A stretch of DNA of 6,975 nt. Origin: Planctomycetota bacterium. GTDB taxonomy: Bacteria > Planctomycetota > UBA1135 > GCA-002686595. The stretch is taken from assembly GCA_022447405.1 (NCBI GenBank), contig JAKVCE010000116.1:1-6975 (forward strand), given 5' to 3'. Each line of letters begins with the position of its first letter. Positions within the stretch are counted from its first letter, which is position 1. Under the pieces are notes generated by a model, which saw only the letters and a program-made list of their open reading frames with translations, did not search any database and had not been told where the DNA came from. Shown in pieces: positions 6,099 through 6,975 of the stretch. A program made the position numbers and the translations under genes.

Positions 6099-6975
6099 TC
6101 ACTCCCGGAGCCCGCCCGCCCACTCGAAGTAGCGCAAGAGGAAGGACTCGAGGCCAGCGCTCCACTCTGCGTGCCCGCTCGCGGCGAGCACCCGGCCTTC
6201 ACCGAAGGTCGCGCAGAGGATCGCGGGCGTGTCGACCATCACAGCAGGGTCTGCGCCGTCCACTCCGATCCCCGTCCGGTACCAACCGAGCACCTCGTAG
6301 TCCGGGAGGTCTGCCCGCTCCGCCGGCTCGACGATCGGCCCCTGCCCATAGTGCAGAGTCCGCCTCCCCTGGAAGTCACCGAAGACCTCAAGCCCTCTAT
6401 GAGAGAGCTCCAGCTCCACGGGCCCGATCCCTCGCGCCCAGTGATCGTGATCGACGATGCGCGCGTCGAGGAGATTGAGGCCCCACTGGTACGGATCGCT
6501 CGCGGCCATATACGCGCCCGCGCAGATCCCGACGTAGCCGCCGCCCTCGCGGACAAAGTCGATGACCGCACCGCGACCAGCCTCGCCTAGCGCGTCAAAT
6601 TGATGCGACGCCATCCCGCCTGGGAACAGCACGACGTCAAAGCCTTCGAGGGCCCCAGCCGCCATCTCCTCGGGCCCCAAGGGATAACCCACCGACCCGG
6701 GCACCCCGTTCTGAATGTCGATGATGAAGGGCATTGGACGGCCCGCCCCGTCGCCGTCATAGACGGCGAAGCTGAGCGGGCCCGCGTCAGCCCCGGTCAG
6801 GTTGAGGTCTGGGGACTGTCCCTCCGCGAGCATCCCAAGCTCACCCAGGAAGGCGTGCAGCATCAACCTGTGGGAGCGGACCCGCTGGGCCACGCCGTAG
6901 TCCATGGACGGAGTGGTGTTCTTGCGCACGCTTGAGATGAAGGCCAGCGCTCGCTCTCCACCAACGCGCAGGGCT
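6099..6975 (-). CDS. BPL_N / class I glutamine amidotransferase-like protein, probably partial at its 5' end
   Basis: The protein matches the BPL_N type, the glutamine-amidotransferase-like domain named after the N-terminus of some biotin-protein ligases. Motifs in order: FAVYDGDG, VVLFPGGMASHQ, VREGGGYVGICAGAYMAA with the expected nucleophile-elbow cysteine, LHYGQGPIVEP, and a C-terminal SGHAEWS segment. No ligase domain follows, so biotin transfer is not implied; the activity is unknown. A GTG at 6929 gives 276 aa, but it lacks a ribosome binding site and a signal peptide, and the frame stays open with ordinary codons to the window edge. The true start is therefore probably outside the window, so I extend the feature to 6975. 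The stop is TGA, 49 nt before the DUF1801 gene on the same strand. Many homologues are exported or lipid-anchored; the N-terminus that would show this is not visible. Confidence 0.8.
   Translation of the reverse strand, partial: ALRVGGERALAFISSVRKNTTPSMDYGVAQRVRSHRLMLHAFLGELGMLAEGQSPDLNLTGADAGPLSFAVYDGDGAGRPMPFIIDIQNGVPGSVGYPLGPEEMAAGALEGFDVVLFPGGMASHQFDALGEAGRGAVIDFVREGGGYVGICAGAYMAASDPYQWGLNLLDARIVDHDHWARGIGPVELELSHRGLEVFGDFQGRRTLHYGQGPIVEPAERADLPDYEVLGWYRTGIGVDGADPAVMVDTPAILCATFGEGRVLAASGHAEWSAGLESFLLRYFEWAGGLRE

Noticed and set aside
1..6975. CRISPR arrays, IS elements, toxin-antitoxin or phage-defence genes
   Set aside because: No regularly spaced repeats, no transposase or integrase, and all large genes fit redox, membrane or enzyme families.

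Overview
The window is GC-rich and densely coded. All seven recognisable protein genes lie on the minus strand, and the only plus-strand gene is the 3' part of a tRNA at the left edge. Codons end mostly in G or C. Tat signal peptides, polyferredoxins, DUF362 and DUF6599 proteins and exported Fe-S aldo/keto reductases together suggest a free-living Gram-negative-type bacterium such as a planctomycete, a myxobacterium or a related uncultured lineage. The sequence alone does not settle the phylum. No phage, IS, CRISPR or resistance gene is visible.

Reading along the minus strand (right to left), the window opens with a BPL_N / class I glutamine-amidotransferase-like protein (6099 to the right edge), probably cut by the window end. 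After 49 nt comes a short pair: a DUF1801 (YdhG/frataxin-like fold) protein (5597-6049) and, 7 nt later, a three-helix DUF3817 membrane protein (5284-5589). A 10-bp hairpin with one bulged base (5251-5276) and a gap of about 100 nt separate this pair from the main cassette.

The main cassette is four tightly packed genes: a DUF6599 protein with one N-terminal membrane anchor (4040-5185), a Tat-signal DUF362 protein (2939-4039), a membrane polyferredoxin (1305-2939) and a Tat-signal aldo/keto reductase with a C-terminal four-cysteine Fe-S motif (67-1272). The junctions are TAG directly followed by ATG, a TGATG overlap, and a 32-nt gap (or a GTGA overlap if an upstream GTG is used), so the genes are almost certainly co-transcribed and translationally coupled. 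The polyferredoxin looks like a fusion of a NapH-type quinol-oxidising membrane module to a NapG/MauM-type four-cluster ferredoxin, with a twin-arginine motif kept at the fusion point.

The most economical model is an envelope electron-transfer module. Quinol electrons would enter the NapH-like part, pass through up to six [4Fe-4S] clusters, and reach the Fe-S-bearing exported aldo/keto reductase, with the DUF362 and DUF6599 proteins as partners at the outer face of the membrane. The parts are recognisable families. The assembled pathway and its substrate are inference, and I do not know of an assigned function. The cassette ends next to the tRNA, whose 3' end faces it convergently.
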